Positions 52,401 through 62,374 of a stretch of DNA of 64,000 nucleotides are shown piece after piece. A program made the translations under genes and the position numbers. Under the pieces are notes generated by a model that was not told the origin of the DNA, searched no databases, and saw nothing but the letters and a program-made list of their open reading frames with translations. Source of the stretch: Lunularia cruciata (lineage: Eukaryota > Streptophyta > Marchantiopsida > Lunulariales > Lunulariaceae); the NCBI GenBank assembly GCA_948567375.1, contig OX419759.1, forward strand, positions 49,690,593 through 49,754,592, given 5' to 3'. Positions within the stretch are counted from its first letter, which is position 1. Each line of letters opens with the position of its first letter.

Positions 52401-54282
52401 CTTCTCATTTTCCAACAATGCTTATGCATTGACCATCTACATGAAGAAGGGTGTAGATTACATGGTGATTTTGGAAGACAAGGAGGCTCTCAAAGCTTTT
52501 GAGGAGCTCAAGCAATCCCTTGTTGTAGCTCCAATTCTTGCTAAACCTGATTGGAGTAAGCCTTTCATCCTCTACACTGATGCTTCTAATGTAGCTATAG
52601 GATGCACTCTTAGTCAATTAGACCAAGATGGGCATGATCATCCAATAGCTTATGCTAGTAGGCAGATGGTTTCAGCAGAGAAGAACTACTCTGTCACAGA
52701 GAGAGAAGGGTTGGCAGTGATCTTTGGTCTCAAGAAGTTTAGACACTACTTGATTAGAGGGAAAGCCACAATTGTCACGGATCACAAGGCTTTGAAGTAC
52801 ATCTTCAACAAGCCTAATGTTGAAGGGAGACTAGCAAGGTGGATGATACTCTTGTCTGAGTATGACTACACAATTGAGGATAGGCCAGGAAAGAAACATG
52901 CAAATGCTGATTTGTTATCTAGAGCCTATGATCATGATGGAGATGAGCCAGTAGATGATTCCTTCCCGGATGAGGAGCTCATGACAATCTCAGTCACTCA
53001 AGAGATTCCAATGGAGTACAAGGAGATTGTGGATTTTGTGACAAGAGGTAACTATCCAGAAGGGATGCATGCTAGGGAGAGGAAGGCCCTTGCAGCAAGT
53101 TCTAGACCTTACACAATGGTGGAGGATATTCTTTTTCACCAAGGAGCAGATGGTCTACTTCGAAGAGCAGTGGGTAAGGAAGAGTCTATCCTACTCATAA
53201 AGGAGTTTCATGAAGGTTTAGTATGTGGAGGACACTTTGCAGGAAAGGTGACTGCTTTCAAGATTCTAGATGCAGGTTACCATTGGAGAGGGATTTTCAA
53301 CGATTGTCTTGATTATTGCAAAACTTGTCATGTTTGTCAAGCTTTTGCTAGAAAGTCTACATCCACTCCACCACTTAGATCAATTCCATTGCTAGGACCT
53401 TTTGAGAAGTGGGGAATTGATTTTGTAGGACCTCTCAATAGAACCCCAAGGAACAATCGGTACATTGTGGTAGTTACTGATTACCTTACCAAGTGGGTTG
53501 AGGCTAGACCATTGAGGGACAAGAATGAAGATGAAGTGGGTAGATTTCTTTATGAACGCATTATCACTAGGTTTGGATGCCCTTTGGAGTTGGTTTCTGA
53601 TAGAGGAGGAGAGTTTACAGGAAGCATTACTACAGCCATGCTACGACATTTCTCTATCACACATAGAGTAACTACATCCTATAAGCCAAATTCCAATGGC
53701 TTGGCAGAGAGAACCAATCAGACCTTGTGCATGATGTTGGCCAAAGATGCAGAAATGGAGGGGGCTAAACATCATTGGGACAAGAGGATTCATGCAGTTT
53801 TGTGGGAGTATAGGACAACCATGAAGACTTCCACTGGATATTCTCCATTCCAATTGGTGTATGGTATTGAGTCTACCTTACCTATTCACTTTGATCTTCC
53901 TACCTTCCAAAGCATTCATAGGAGATTGAAGAAAGCACAAGGAAGTGATGCAGAGAAGTCAAGGAAGGATCAACTCATGGAGTTGGAAGAGGCAAGAGCA
54001 GTTGCTATGGTTCGAGTGGAGCAAGCCCAAAGGAAACAAAAGGAGAGCTATGACAAGAGGCAAGGCAAGAAGAAGGTGGAGCCTTTCAAAGAAGGTGATT
54101 GGGTAATGTTGTTTGATTCCATTCGATTCAAGAGAGTGCAAAAGAAGTTTTTGCCTAAGTACTTTGGACCTTTCATAGTAGAGAAGGTGTGGGGCAATTA
54201 CACCTATGATCTCAAGGAGTTGGGAGGAAGACACTTTGATAGGATTAACCATGATAAGTTGAAGATGTACCATAGAAGGTAG
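49456..54282 (+). CDS. Gag-pol polyprotein, single frame, 1608 aa (family A)
   Basis: One uninterrupted frame codes for all retrotransposition enzymes. Gag is about residues 1-400 with one CCHC knuckle, CFGCGGRGHIQRNC (282-295). Protease is about 485-600 with VDGGSAVN (501-508) and LLLGRPWL (570-577). Reverse transcriptase is about 720-970 with FGDGYSGYNQ and FIDDFCVYG (891-899). RNase H is about 1035-1160 with LYTDAS, VTDHKAL and ADLLSR. Integrase is about 1245-1600: HHCC zinc region, then Asp1322, Asp1382 and Glu1418 with 35 residues between the last two, and a GPF module (about 1570). No chromodomain follows; the protein ends DKLKMYHRR. The protease-RT-RH-IN order defines Ty3/gypsy. Gag and pol share one frame, so product ratios would have to be set some other way. 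Looks whole. Confidence 0.95.
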   Translation: MGKLPVFFGKDGEDVEAFVRDFKRACIGNNERRKNEWASLLPDFFEDAALTWYESEYQKRERREGEEESWETLTSALIENFLPDESYERLMSEVTFLKQGDGEIVRVYVERVEKLESRFRIVLRKGGDDVETTMIGIGAMLTKNFVGGLRPQIRSKVRYEKPSSKVEAIKIAIRMEESLEGDESDLVVKEVMHPPQGYKYGGTSDTLVTRVAPQVVVAPVLAPPPKDPLQTITEQLADLKINVVQLWEKREVDQNVGRGPRSYGNYPYRGGQPANNFNDRNCFGCGGRGHIQRNCPNSTYHGGRGYEGANRGKEGGSETQVAPNPNKGKGIASIDVVESKYEKGECSNSKGLNLEFLAQEKKRACFAEDVHSSQGFTSSKDTPMSTRSTRTSTPSTTKTPRKKLGMEDFLISKQQWNYNVLEDVGSHKANITVGQLIALNPTLRKELRGGLSSTRSKKKKKAKVPVSMGVVDAKPAPWEACEYASKIDVRVNGHNIKDALVDGGSAVNAMSERLMKKLGMIPSRASTFVVSMANKQQVRPVGVMDKVVVSVMGVQNLMTFQVLKDSSYDLLLGRPWLRAARTTDRWHKGYLRIGPSNHRVTVPVTNTTNTSHSDTLSSNYWESDSEEGASGVDTSMEEETSTEEDESESDSDVYPLCAMDFAPKPEVLKDPDKSPLTLEEVERRLSTLKYGPNVTKEEKVRFEEIFRKFIHVFAFSYKDLKEVTLEEHKIEVESHARPIRQKQCRISPPISLVVKEEIDKLKEAGFIFEVENSEWVSPIVIVKKKNGKLRVCVDYKKLNAVTKKDYYPLPFIDEILEEVAGHERYSFGDGYSGYNQIKIAPEHQQLTTFTTPWGTYAFKVMPFGLCNAPATFQRFMNKVFEPFIGKFVRDFIDDFCVYGSKEEHFEHLIKVLQRLDEANASLNPEKCIFGCEEGLLLGHIISKDGIAVDPQKVKKISNLPFPSSLTKLRQFLGMVGYYRRFIFSFSNNAYALTIYMKKGVDYMVILEDKEALKAFEELKQSLVVAPILAKPDWSKPFILYTDASNVAIGCTLSQLDQDGHDHPIAYASRQMVSAEKNYSVTEREGLAVIFGLKKFRHYLIRGKATIVTDHKALKYIFNKPNVEGRLARWMILLSEYDYTIEDRPGKKHANADLLSRAYDHDGDEPVDDSFPDEELMTISVTQEIPMEYKEIVDFVTRGNYPEGMHARERKALAASSRPYTMVEDILFHQGADGLLRRAVGKEESILLIKEFHEGLVCGGHFAGKVTAFKILDAGYHWRGIFNDCLDYCKTCHVCQAFARKSTSTPPLRSIPLLGPFEKWGIDFVGPLNRTPRNNRYIVVVTDYLTKWVEARPLRDKNEDEVGRFLYERIITRFGCPLELVSDRGGEFTGSITTAMLRHFSITHRVTTSYKPNSNGLAERTNQTLCMMLAKDAEMEGAKHHWDKRIHAVLWEYRTTMKTSTGYSPFQLVYGIESTLPIHFDLPTFQSIHRRLKKAQGSDAEKSRKDQLMELEEARAVAMVRVEQAQRKQKESYDKRQGKKKVEPFKEGDWVMLFDSIRFKRVQKKFLPKYFGPFIVEKVWGNYTYDLKELGGRHFDRINHDKLKMYHRR

Positions 54283-54321
54283 AGAGACCTTCACTTTGAG
54301 GACAAAGTGAAAACTTAGTCC

Positions 54322-54330
54322 GGGGGTAAA
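54322..54330 (+). promoter_or_regulatory. Polypurine tract of family A element
   Basis: GGGGGTAAA directly before the 3' LTR, the primer site for plus-strand DNA. A related GGAGGTAAA precedes the LTR at 28049. Confidence 0.7.
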
Positions 54331-55009
54331 TGTAACACCCATTTGTGCATGTGTGTGGTATTGTGATATTTAGCTTGGTATTACAAGTACTTAAGAGATA
54401 TTATTTATATAGAGATAAAGGATGGTTCTATATTAGTCATGGTTAGCTAAAGTTAGTCATAGCTAAGATAGATGGGACCTTACTTTAGAGGAAGTAGAAA
54501 AGATGAGCACCACTATTTTGGATTTTAGTGTGTTGACTTGGTATTATTCCTAGGTGTTTGGCTTTGGGGAAAGAGTTGAGAACTCTTGGGCCCGCAAGCC
54601 TTTTTGTTTTGGATTCTTCTTTAGTCCAAGGATAGCCCATGTGAAGGAATCCTTGCTTTAGTGGTTGGGTCAAGATAAGGAGAATATGCCCATGTGAATG
54701 GATATTCCTTTCTACTTTTTGACTTTACTTGACTTTTAGTCTAGTAACTTGAGTTACTACGGTAATTAGTAACTTTGGTACGTAACTATTTCACAAGTAT
54801 ATAAACAAGGGGTGAGGAGGTACTCATCATCCTTTCATTTGCAACTATCTCTCTCTCATTGAGTTCTCTAGTGAGCAATGTCTTGAGTCTTGGAGTGTTA
54901 GCCTTGGAGGAGTATGATGGAGTTGGGGTTCCTTGCCTTCTTAGTCCATGGTGCGCTACTATAATAGCCATCAGAGGTTCATCCTGAGTGAGAGACAGGC
55001 CGGCTCACA
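54331..55009 (+). repeat. 3' LTR of the whole family A element
   Basis: 679 bp, with two mismatches to the 5' LTR. Followed by GGCC (55010-55013), which also precedes the 5' LTR. Confidence 0.95.
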
Positions 55010-55013
55010 GGCC

Positions 55014-55471
55014 GTATTGGGCACATATCTACCAACTGTTGTGCTTATTTCCCTAGAGGCCTTTGGCCTTCATACACGCAATCTTTGAACAACATGGAGA
55101 GGTGTACTAAAGGAGAGGAGGTGGAAATCACTTTGGAAAATGAAGATTTCCATTAAATGTACCTTGTAGCCTCATTGGCTCAATAAGGAAGCAAAGAAGC
55201 AAGGGAAGGAAGAGACAAACATGTAAGGTCCCAAAAGGCAACCTCACAATTGATTGTTGTGAATGGAGTCCTACAAGGCAATCAAAAGAGAGTATTAATA
55301 GACCCGGGAGCAATAGAGAATTTCTTGTCTTGCTTTGTTGCAATAAGATTGGGAACGGATTTGGAGAGAGATGAGAGTGAAGAAGTAGAGTTACCTAATA
55401 GGCAAATAGAGAGGATTGAATCATTACCTAGACGGGTGTCACTCTCTATAGGAGAATGTCAAGAAGAAATT
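55014..55471 (+). pseudogene. Gag end and protease remnant of an older gypsy element
   Basis: Right-hand side of the element into which the whole A copy inserted. VLIDPGAIENFLSCFVAIRLG-like wording near 55290-55350 is a retropepsin active-site region (usual form LIDSGATHNFI), followed by RRVSLSIGECQEE (about 55431-55470). It is cut at 55472 by a family B terminal fragment. Old and broken; probably family C. Confidence 0.6.
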
Positions 55472-56089
55472 TGTCATGCTATTTGTAGTGTTGCATTTAG
55501 ATTACTCGGACATTGGGGTTCCAATGTTAGTAGTTAGATGCATTTTGGCAGTTACTCATAAACTACTTTCTAACGGTCAGATTTTGTGTTTAGGGTACTG
55601 ACTTCATGGTGGGGTCCACTGTCACTTGCACCATCCGTGCCATTGGGTGTGCCGTGAGCGGGACCATTGGGATGAGACTTAGGTCAAAATCAAGAGTATA
55701 CCTTGGAAGTGCAGCTCTAGAGAGCTCACTTCTTTGATGTTGAGCCTTTGAGTTCCTAGCTAGAGTGGACAGAAAGCTGACAAGTGTCACCTAGAGTCTC
55801 TTAGCTAGAGTGGGTGTGGCTGGACTGTAATCAATGACCAATTGTTGGCAAGTTGTTGAGGATCAGATCAAGTATTGATCTGAGTTTGATTGATTCAAGT
55901 TGTAAACAATCTGATTACATCAGAGAAGTGAGTCAAGGGGGAATTGAGTGCAAGAATTGAGAGTGTTGGTGGTATCTCCAAGCTTGGTAGATTGTGGTGT
56001 CTTGATCAAGTAGTTCAGATTTCCTTGAGAGAGAGTGTGTGCGGAAGTGTTGGCAAAATTTGGAGCCTAGGAAGAAACAATTTTCAAGT
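55472..56089 (+). mobile_element. Family B terminal fragment (copy 4)
   Basis: It starts TGTCATGCTATTTGTAG and aligns with A1 (28716-29165), then with the first 250 bp of the leader, including ACATCAGAGAAGTGAGTC and a CGGAAGTGTTGGC block. Like the other 5' ends it passes from A1 into leader with no B segment. It ends where a C-type LTR begins. Roughly 20% diverged from copy 3, so old. Confidence 0.8.
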
Positions 56090-56479
56090 TGTAACAATAT
56101 GGAGTTTAGCAACATAGTTAGTAAGGCTAACGAATTAGAGAATAAGAGAAATTAGCCTAGAATATTCCAAAAGCATCTAGGAAGCTTCTTGGGAAGCTTC
56201 CCAACTAGTTAACTTGCCTCCAAGCAGGTAGCTTCTAGAAGGAAGCTTCTAACTAGCTTAGCTTGCACGCCAAGTAGGAGGCTTCTAAAAGGAAGCTTCC
56301 TAGTTAAATTGGCTTGCACTTTAAGAAAGAGGCTCAAGGAAGCTTCTCAAAGGCCTTATATGCTACCTATAAATACCAAAGCCGAAGCTCATGCTAGGCA
56401 TTCGGAGTTTTCCTTCATTCAAGTGTCCCAATGTGAGTTTCCATTCTCCTATTTCTCTCCTTGGATTTGGTCTTTTACA
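56090..56479 (+). mobile_element. Family C-type LTR
   Basis: About 390 bp, TGTAACAATATGG to CTTTTACA, followed by an initiator-Met-like primer site TGGCATCAGTGC at 56481-56492. Promoter box CTATAAATAC near 56369. The middle contains repeated GGAAGCTTC-type words. The minus-strand copy at 10995-11464 is its diverged relative. The left end is inferred from that comparison. Confidence 0.55.
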
Positions 56480-56480
56480 T

Positions 56481-56930
56481 TGGCATCAGTGCAGGAATGG
56501 GATGGATGGAATTTATGGACCACCAAATCCACTTCCACCAAACCATTGGGATTTTTTCATCCAAATACTACCCAAGCATCGTTTCACACAATTCCTCACC
56601 TCACACTTTGGACAAGATTTTTTGTATATGATCACCATATCCGAGGAACCCTTGGTGCTTCCGGTTGTAACTTATGGAGAACGGTGGACATGATGTTTCT
56701 ATGTGTTAATAAATTAGATAGATTGGGAGTGGTGTGATAGAGGAGCAACCATGGCGGCAATACTTGATGTTATCCTTGCTATGCAACAACAAATCTTGCA
56801 CCTACTTGATTGTTGTATGAACAAGATCTTCGACGACAAGAGCAAGTGGAGAGAGTACCAATTTGAGAAGGAGAAGATTGGATCAGATTCCCTAAACCCA
56901 AGTATTTGAAGGCAAAAATCTCCTGGGATT
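56481..56930 (+). other. Family C leader with conserved module
   Basis: Begins at the primer site. A frame with MDGIYGPPNPLPPN and FLTSHFGQDF (about 56498-56620) parallels the modules at 43721-43940 and 47928-48098. After about 56740 a short coiled-coil-like stretch follows. At about 56931 the sequence switches to family A internal DNA. Confidence 0.45.
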
Positions 56931-59144
56931 GTGTGAGGTAGATTGCAGATTTTAGAGATTAAGGTGATTTTGGGCAAAATCTCAAGTTTGAGATCTGAAC
57001 TTGAAATTTCCACACATGATAGCTTGGGTTGCCTTTCAGTTAGCACACTTTGAATTATTATGAGAGCTATTATGAGCATTTGGCTAGAATTTTTGAAAGT
57101 TGATAGGGTAAATTGCTCCCACAACTGCATGCTCTCTGGAAAATTGTACAGAGTCTGCCACTTCTTTAATTTTGAATGGATTTTTATGAGACCTCTGAAG
57201 AAAATTATGTTATATCCTACTTGCTGACACAAAAATTAAAGAAAGATCATTCTTGAGCAAGGGGTTATGAGTTTTTGAAGTGAGGGGGGTGGTTTTCAGA
57301 CCAAATTTGAAATATGTGTGCTGATAGAACGGTGTCTAGGCCAAGTGGCTGAATGAAAAGATCTGAAATTCTTCAGAAAGGGACACCCTAGAATTGTGAT
57401 CAGGTGTGCAAAATTTAAGATGAGTATCAGATACTTTCTGAGAGATTTGAGTGAAATTGTGAAGAAGAGTCAATTTTGCAAACTGGAGATCTCATGCATG
57501 AGGAGTTTGAGAGCAACAAAAAGCATGTTTGAATGTTTAGATTCATCTTGGGAACATGGAGGGTCATCAAGAGTGGTAATTGAGACTATGTAAGGTTCCC
57601 CAAGGGTTTGAGATGATTGTAGGGGTAGATTTGAGGAAAAGAGAATTTACAATAGAATTTGAAGAGAGTGTCGAGAGGATCCAAAAACCTACGCCACTTG
57701 GAAGACAAAGTGAGTCTAAGTGCTTTCTATGTGGAGAGAAGGAACGTAAGGCAAGTTCATGTCCATTGATCTTTGAGAGCAAGAGGTTGAGGGAAAGGAA
57801 AGGCTTACTTGAATTGTGTTTGCATGTTGGACCTTCTTCACCAAGATTGGGAGGGAGAAGATCTAAGACCAAGAAGTTGTGTGAGGTTTGTGGAGTTGAA
57901 GGACTTCCAAAAGGACATGAGTGTAATGGAGTAAAATAAACTTTGGAGACTTTGGTGAAAGATCTTGGAGAGAGTCTTAGTACAACTACAGAAATACTAG
58001 AGTGGATTACTCTTAAATGGTGTTAGTCATGTACATACTCTCTTAGTTATAGAGTGAGAGAAAAGAAAAGAGAAAAAATGAGAGAAAGAAAGATATTGAG
58101 AGGTTAAGATGGGGAAACTTCTGGTTTATTTTGGCAAGGATGGAGAAGATATGGAGGCCTTTGCGAGAGACTTCAAGAGAGCTTGCATAGGAAACAATGA
58201 GAAGAGTAAGAATGAGTGGGCCTTATTATTACCAGATTTCCTTGAGGATGCAACACTTACATGGTATGAGTCAGAATACCAAAAGAGAGGAGAGATGAGG
58301 AAGAAGAGTCTTGGGAGACTTTGACTTCAGCACTCATTGAGAACTTTCTCCCAGATGAGAGTTATGAGAGATTGATGAGTGAGGCTACCTTTCTCAAACA
58401 AGGAGATGGAGAGAAAGTGAGAGTCTATGTGGAAAGAGTGGAAAAGTTAGAGTATAGATTTTGCATAGTGTTGAGGAAGGGTGGGGATGATGTGGAGACT
58501 AATATGATTTGCATAGATGCCATGCTCACCAAGAATTTTGTGGGAGGGTTGAGACCACAAATAAGAAGCAAGGTGAGATTTGAGAAACCTTCTTCCAAGG
58601 TTGAAACTATTAAGATCGCAATTCGTATGGAGGAGAGTTTGGAAGGGGATGAGAGTGATTTGGTGGTGAAGGAGTTTGTGCATCCTCCTCAAGGTTACAA
58701 GTATGGTAGAACTTCTGATACTTTGGTGGCAAGGAATGCACCACAAGTAGTAATTGCTCCAATTCTTGCATCTCTACCAAAGGATCCACTTCAAACCATC
58801 ACAGAACAACTTGCGGATCTCAAGATCAATGTGGTGCAACTATGGGAGAAGAGAGAGGTGGATCAGAATGTAGGGAGAGGGCCTAGGAGTTATGGAAACT
58901 ATCCATGTAGAGGAGGCCATCCATCCAACAATTTCAATGATAGAAATTGTTTTGGTTGTGGAGGAAGAGGCCATATCCAAAGGAATTGCCCAAATTCCAC
59001 TTACCATGGAGGAACGGGTTATGAGGGAGCCAATAGGGGGAAAGAGGGAGGTAGTGAAACCCAAGTGGCTCCTAATCCAAACAAAGGTTAGAAGATAGCA
59101 TCCATAGATATGGTTGAGAGCAGGTATGAGAAGGGAGAGTGCTC
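56931..59144 (+). mobile_element. Family A internal fragment (copy 2 of A, broken)
   Basis: Aligns with 48110-50510 of the whole element: leader, the zinc-knuckle ORF (57580-57939, CFLCGEKERKASSC, knuckle His lost), the purine-rich tract (58040-58105) and gag (58109-59091 with CFGCGGRGHIQRNC at about 58945-58990). It has a few breaks and lacks an A-type LTR on its left; instead it follows a C-type LTR and leader. At 59145 another A copy is inserted into its gag 3' part. The rest is outside the window. Confidence 0.85.
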
Positions 59145-62100
59145 TGTAACACCCATTTGTGCATGTGTATGGTATTGTGATATTTAGCTTGGTATTACAA
59201 GTACTTGAGAGATATTTTTTATATAGAGATAAAGGATGGTTTTACATTAGTCATGATTAGCTAGAGTAAGTCATAGCTAAGATAGAGAGGACCTTACTTT
59301 AGAGGAGGTGGAAAAGATGAACACCACTATTTTGGATTCTAGTGTATTGACTTGGTATTATTCCTAGGTATTTGGCTTTGATGAAAGAGCTGAGAACTCT
59401 GGGGCCCGCAAGCTTTTTTGTTTTGAATTCTTCTATAGTCCAAGGATAGCCAACGTGAAGGAATCCTTGACTAAGTGGTTGGGTCAAGATAGGATCACAT
59501 GCTAGTGGAATATGCCCATGTGAATGGATATTCCTTTCTACTTTTTGACTTTACTTGACTTTCAGTCTAGTAACTTGAGTTACTATGGTAATTAGTAACT
59601 TTGGTGCATAACTGTTTCACAAGGGTATAAACAAGGGGTGAGGAGGTACTCATCATCCTTTCATTTGCAACTATGTCTTTCTCATGGAGTTCTCTAGTGA
59701 GCAATGTCTTGAGTCTTGGAGTGTTAGCCTTGGAGGAGTATGATGGAGTTGGGGTTCCTTGCCTTCTTAGTCCATGGTGCACAACCATAATAGCCAACAG
59801 AGTTTCATCCTAAGTGAGAGACATACCGGCTCACATTTTTGGTTTTGTTGCCGGGACCTCTCTAGAAGGCAAGATAATGTTCGGCGTTCAGTTCTACATT
59901 AGGCAGAAGGAGGCTATGAGCCCTCACTTGGAGAGAACATTAGGAGAGGAGAGGGCTGAACTTATGTAAGAGAACCAAGATCCATTTGTATACCATGTAG
60001 TTCATTAGGATGTCTTTGTGGTGATTTTGTACATCTTATACACATGAGAGGATTTGGAGAGATTGTGTGAGGTGGATTGCAGATTTTTGGGGATTAAGGT
60101 GATTTTGGGCAAAATCTCAAGTTTGAGATCTGAACTTGAAATTTCTACACATGATAACTTGGGTTGTCCTTCAATTACCACAGTTGGAATTATTGTGAGA
60201 GCTATTATGCCCATTGGGCTAGAATTTTTGAAAGTTGATAAACAACTCCCGCAACTACATGCTCTCTGGAAAATTTTACAGAGTCTGCCATTTATTCAAT
60301 ATTTTGTGGATTGATATAAAACTTTTGAAAAAAATTCAGTACGTTATCTTCTATCTTCAAACACAAAAATTAGAGAGAGATCATTCTTGAGCAAGGAGTT
60401 GTGAGTTTTTGAAGTGAGGGGGGTGGTTTTCAGACCAAATCTGAAATATATGTGTTGAATAGAAAGGTGTCTAGGGCAAATAGCTCAATAAAAAGATCTA
60501 AAATTTTGTAGAGAGAGATGCCCTGGAGTTGTGATTACGTGTGAAAAATTTCAGATGAGTGTCAGATACTATTTGAGAGATTTGAGTGAAATTGTGAAGA
60601 AGTGTCAATTCTGCAGAGTGGAGATCTCATGCATGAGGAGTTTGAGAGCAACAAAAAGCATGTTTGGATGTTTAGATTCATCTTGGGAACATGGCAGGTC
60701 ATCAAGAATGGAAATTGAGACTATGCAAGGTTCCCCAAGCGTTTGAGGTGATTGTAGGGTTGGATTTGAAGAAAAGAGAGTTTACAATAGAATTTGAAGA
60801 GAGTGTTGAGAGGATCCAAAAACCTATGCCACTTGGAGGACAAAGTGAGTCTAAGTGCTTTCTATGTGGAGAGAAGGGACATAAGGCAAGTTCATGTCTA
60901 TTGGCCTTTGAGAGCAAGAGGTTGAGGGAAAGGAGAGGCTTACTTGACTTGTGTTTGCATATTGGACCTTCTTCACCAAAATTAGGAGGGAGAAGATCTA
61001 AGACCAAGGAGTTGTGTGAGGTTTGTGGAGTTGAAGGACTTCCAAAAGGACATGAGTGTAGTGGAGTAAAAGAACTTTTGGAAACTTTGGTGAAGGATCT
61101 TGTGGAGAGTCTTAGTACAACTACAAAAATACAACCACCTTTATCAACTAGTTTTCAAGATAAGTGATGGAGATAATCTTTCAACTTATGGATAAACTAT
61201 CCATGAGAGTTAGATTAATATGCAGTCTAGGATTTGATATTGCTATAGAAATCTTGGAGCAACCTGAACCTTTTTTGTTCCCTTGAGTGGATTACTCTCA
61301 AATGGTGTTAATCATGTACATACTCTATTAGTTATAGAGTGAGAGAAAGAAAAGAAAAAAAATTAGTTATCAAGATCGCAATTCGTATGGAGGAGAGTTG
61401 GAAGGGGATGAGAGTGATTTGGTGGTGAAGGAGATTGTGCATCCTCCTCAAGCTACAAGTATGGTGGAACTTCTGATACTTTGGTGGCAAGAGTTGCACC
61501 ACAAGTAGTAGTTGCTCCAGAGTTGCACCCCCACCAAAGGATCTACTTCAAACCATCACAAAACAACTTGCAAATCTCAAAATCAATGTGGTGCAACTAT
61601 GGGAGAAGAGAGGGGTGGATCAGAATGTAGGGAGAGGGCCTAGGAGTTATGGAAACTATCCATATAGTGGAGGAAAACCAGCCAACAATTTCAATGATAG
61701 AAATTGTTTTGGTTGTGGAGGAAGAGGCCATAGCCAAAGGAATTGCCCAAATTCCACTTACCATGGAGGAAGGAATTATGAGGGAACCAATAGAGGGAAA
61801 GACGAAGGTAGTGAACCCCAAGTGGCTCCTAATCCATCAAAGGTAAGGGGATAACATCCATAGATGTGGTTGAGAGCAAGTATGAGAAGGGAGAGTGCTT
61901 AAACTCCAATGGTCTTAATTTGGAGCTTTTGGCACAAGAGAAGAACAGAGCTCGTTTTGCAGTGGATATTCACTTTTCTCAAGGATATACTCCAAGCAAG
62001 GATACTCCTATGTCTACTAGGAGCACTTGCACCTCAACACCATCAACAACAAAGACTCCAAGGAAGAAGTTGGAGATGGAGGATTTCTTGATTTCAAAGC

Positions 62101-62374
62101 AACAATAAAACTACAATGTGTTGCAGGATGTTGGTAGTCACAAGGTTAACATCACAATGGGCCAATTGATTGCTTTGAACCCTACCTTGAGAAAGGAGCT
62201 TAGAGGTGGTTTGAGTTCTACAAGGAGTAAGAGGAAGAAGAAGGCAAAAGCCCTTGTATCAATGGGGGTGGTGGATGCCAAGCCAACACCATGTGAGGCT
62301 TCTGAATATGCCTCCAAGGTTGATGTGAGAGTGAATGGTCACAACATCAAGGATGCATTGGTTGATGGAGGATC
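59145..62374 (+). mobile_element. Family A copy 3 (partial, broken), nested in copy 2
   Basis: 5' LTR at 59145-59835 (691 bp), primer site at 59840, leader, zinc-knuckle ORF at 60691-61167 (159 codons, best-kept relative of 48747-49220) and a shortened gag (about 61370-62374) with CFGCGGRGHSQRNC near 61710-61750. A stretch equal to the first part of gag is absent. The copy is cut at 62375, in the protease active-site region, by another A LTR. A few breaks. Its LTR is visibly more diverged than those of the whole element. Confidence 0.85.

Larger units (their letters stand above)
47208..55009 (+). mobile_element. Family A Ty3/gypsy element, Athila/Tat-like, looks whole
   Basis: A 7802-bp LTR retrotransposon with two 679-bp LTRs differing at 2 positions by eye (0.3%), 4-bp direct repeats GGCC at both sides (47204-47207, 55010-55013), a tRNA-Asp-like primer site, a small conserved leader ORF, a zinc-knuckle ORF, one gag-pol frame, a polypurine tract and no chromodomain. 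It looks whole, with no breaks seen in gag-pol. Insertion is recent: at 1.3e-8 substitutions per site per year the LTR difference means about 0.1 million years, at 2e-9 about 0.7 million. The Athila/Tat (OTA) placement rests on reverse transcriptase wording, the tRNA-Asp-like primer and the lack of a chromodomain. Confidence 0.93.

Noticed and set aside
51312-54342. Minus-strand frames of 60-134 codons across the family A gag-pol
   Set aside because: They are shadows of the 1608-codon plus-strand frame and have no recognisable motif.
56309-56737. 142-codon frame as a host gene
   Set aside because: It spans an LTR, its primer site and a retroelement leader; a retroelement explanation covers it fully.
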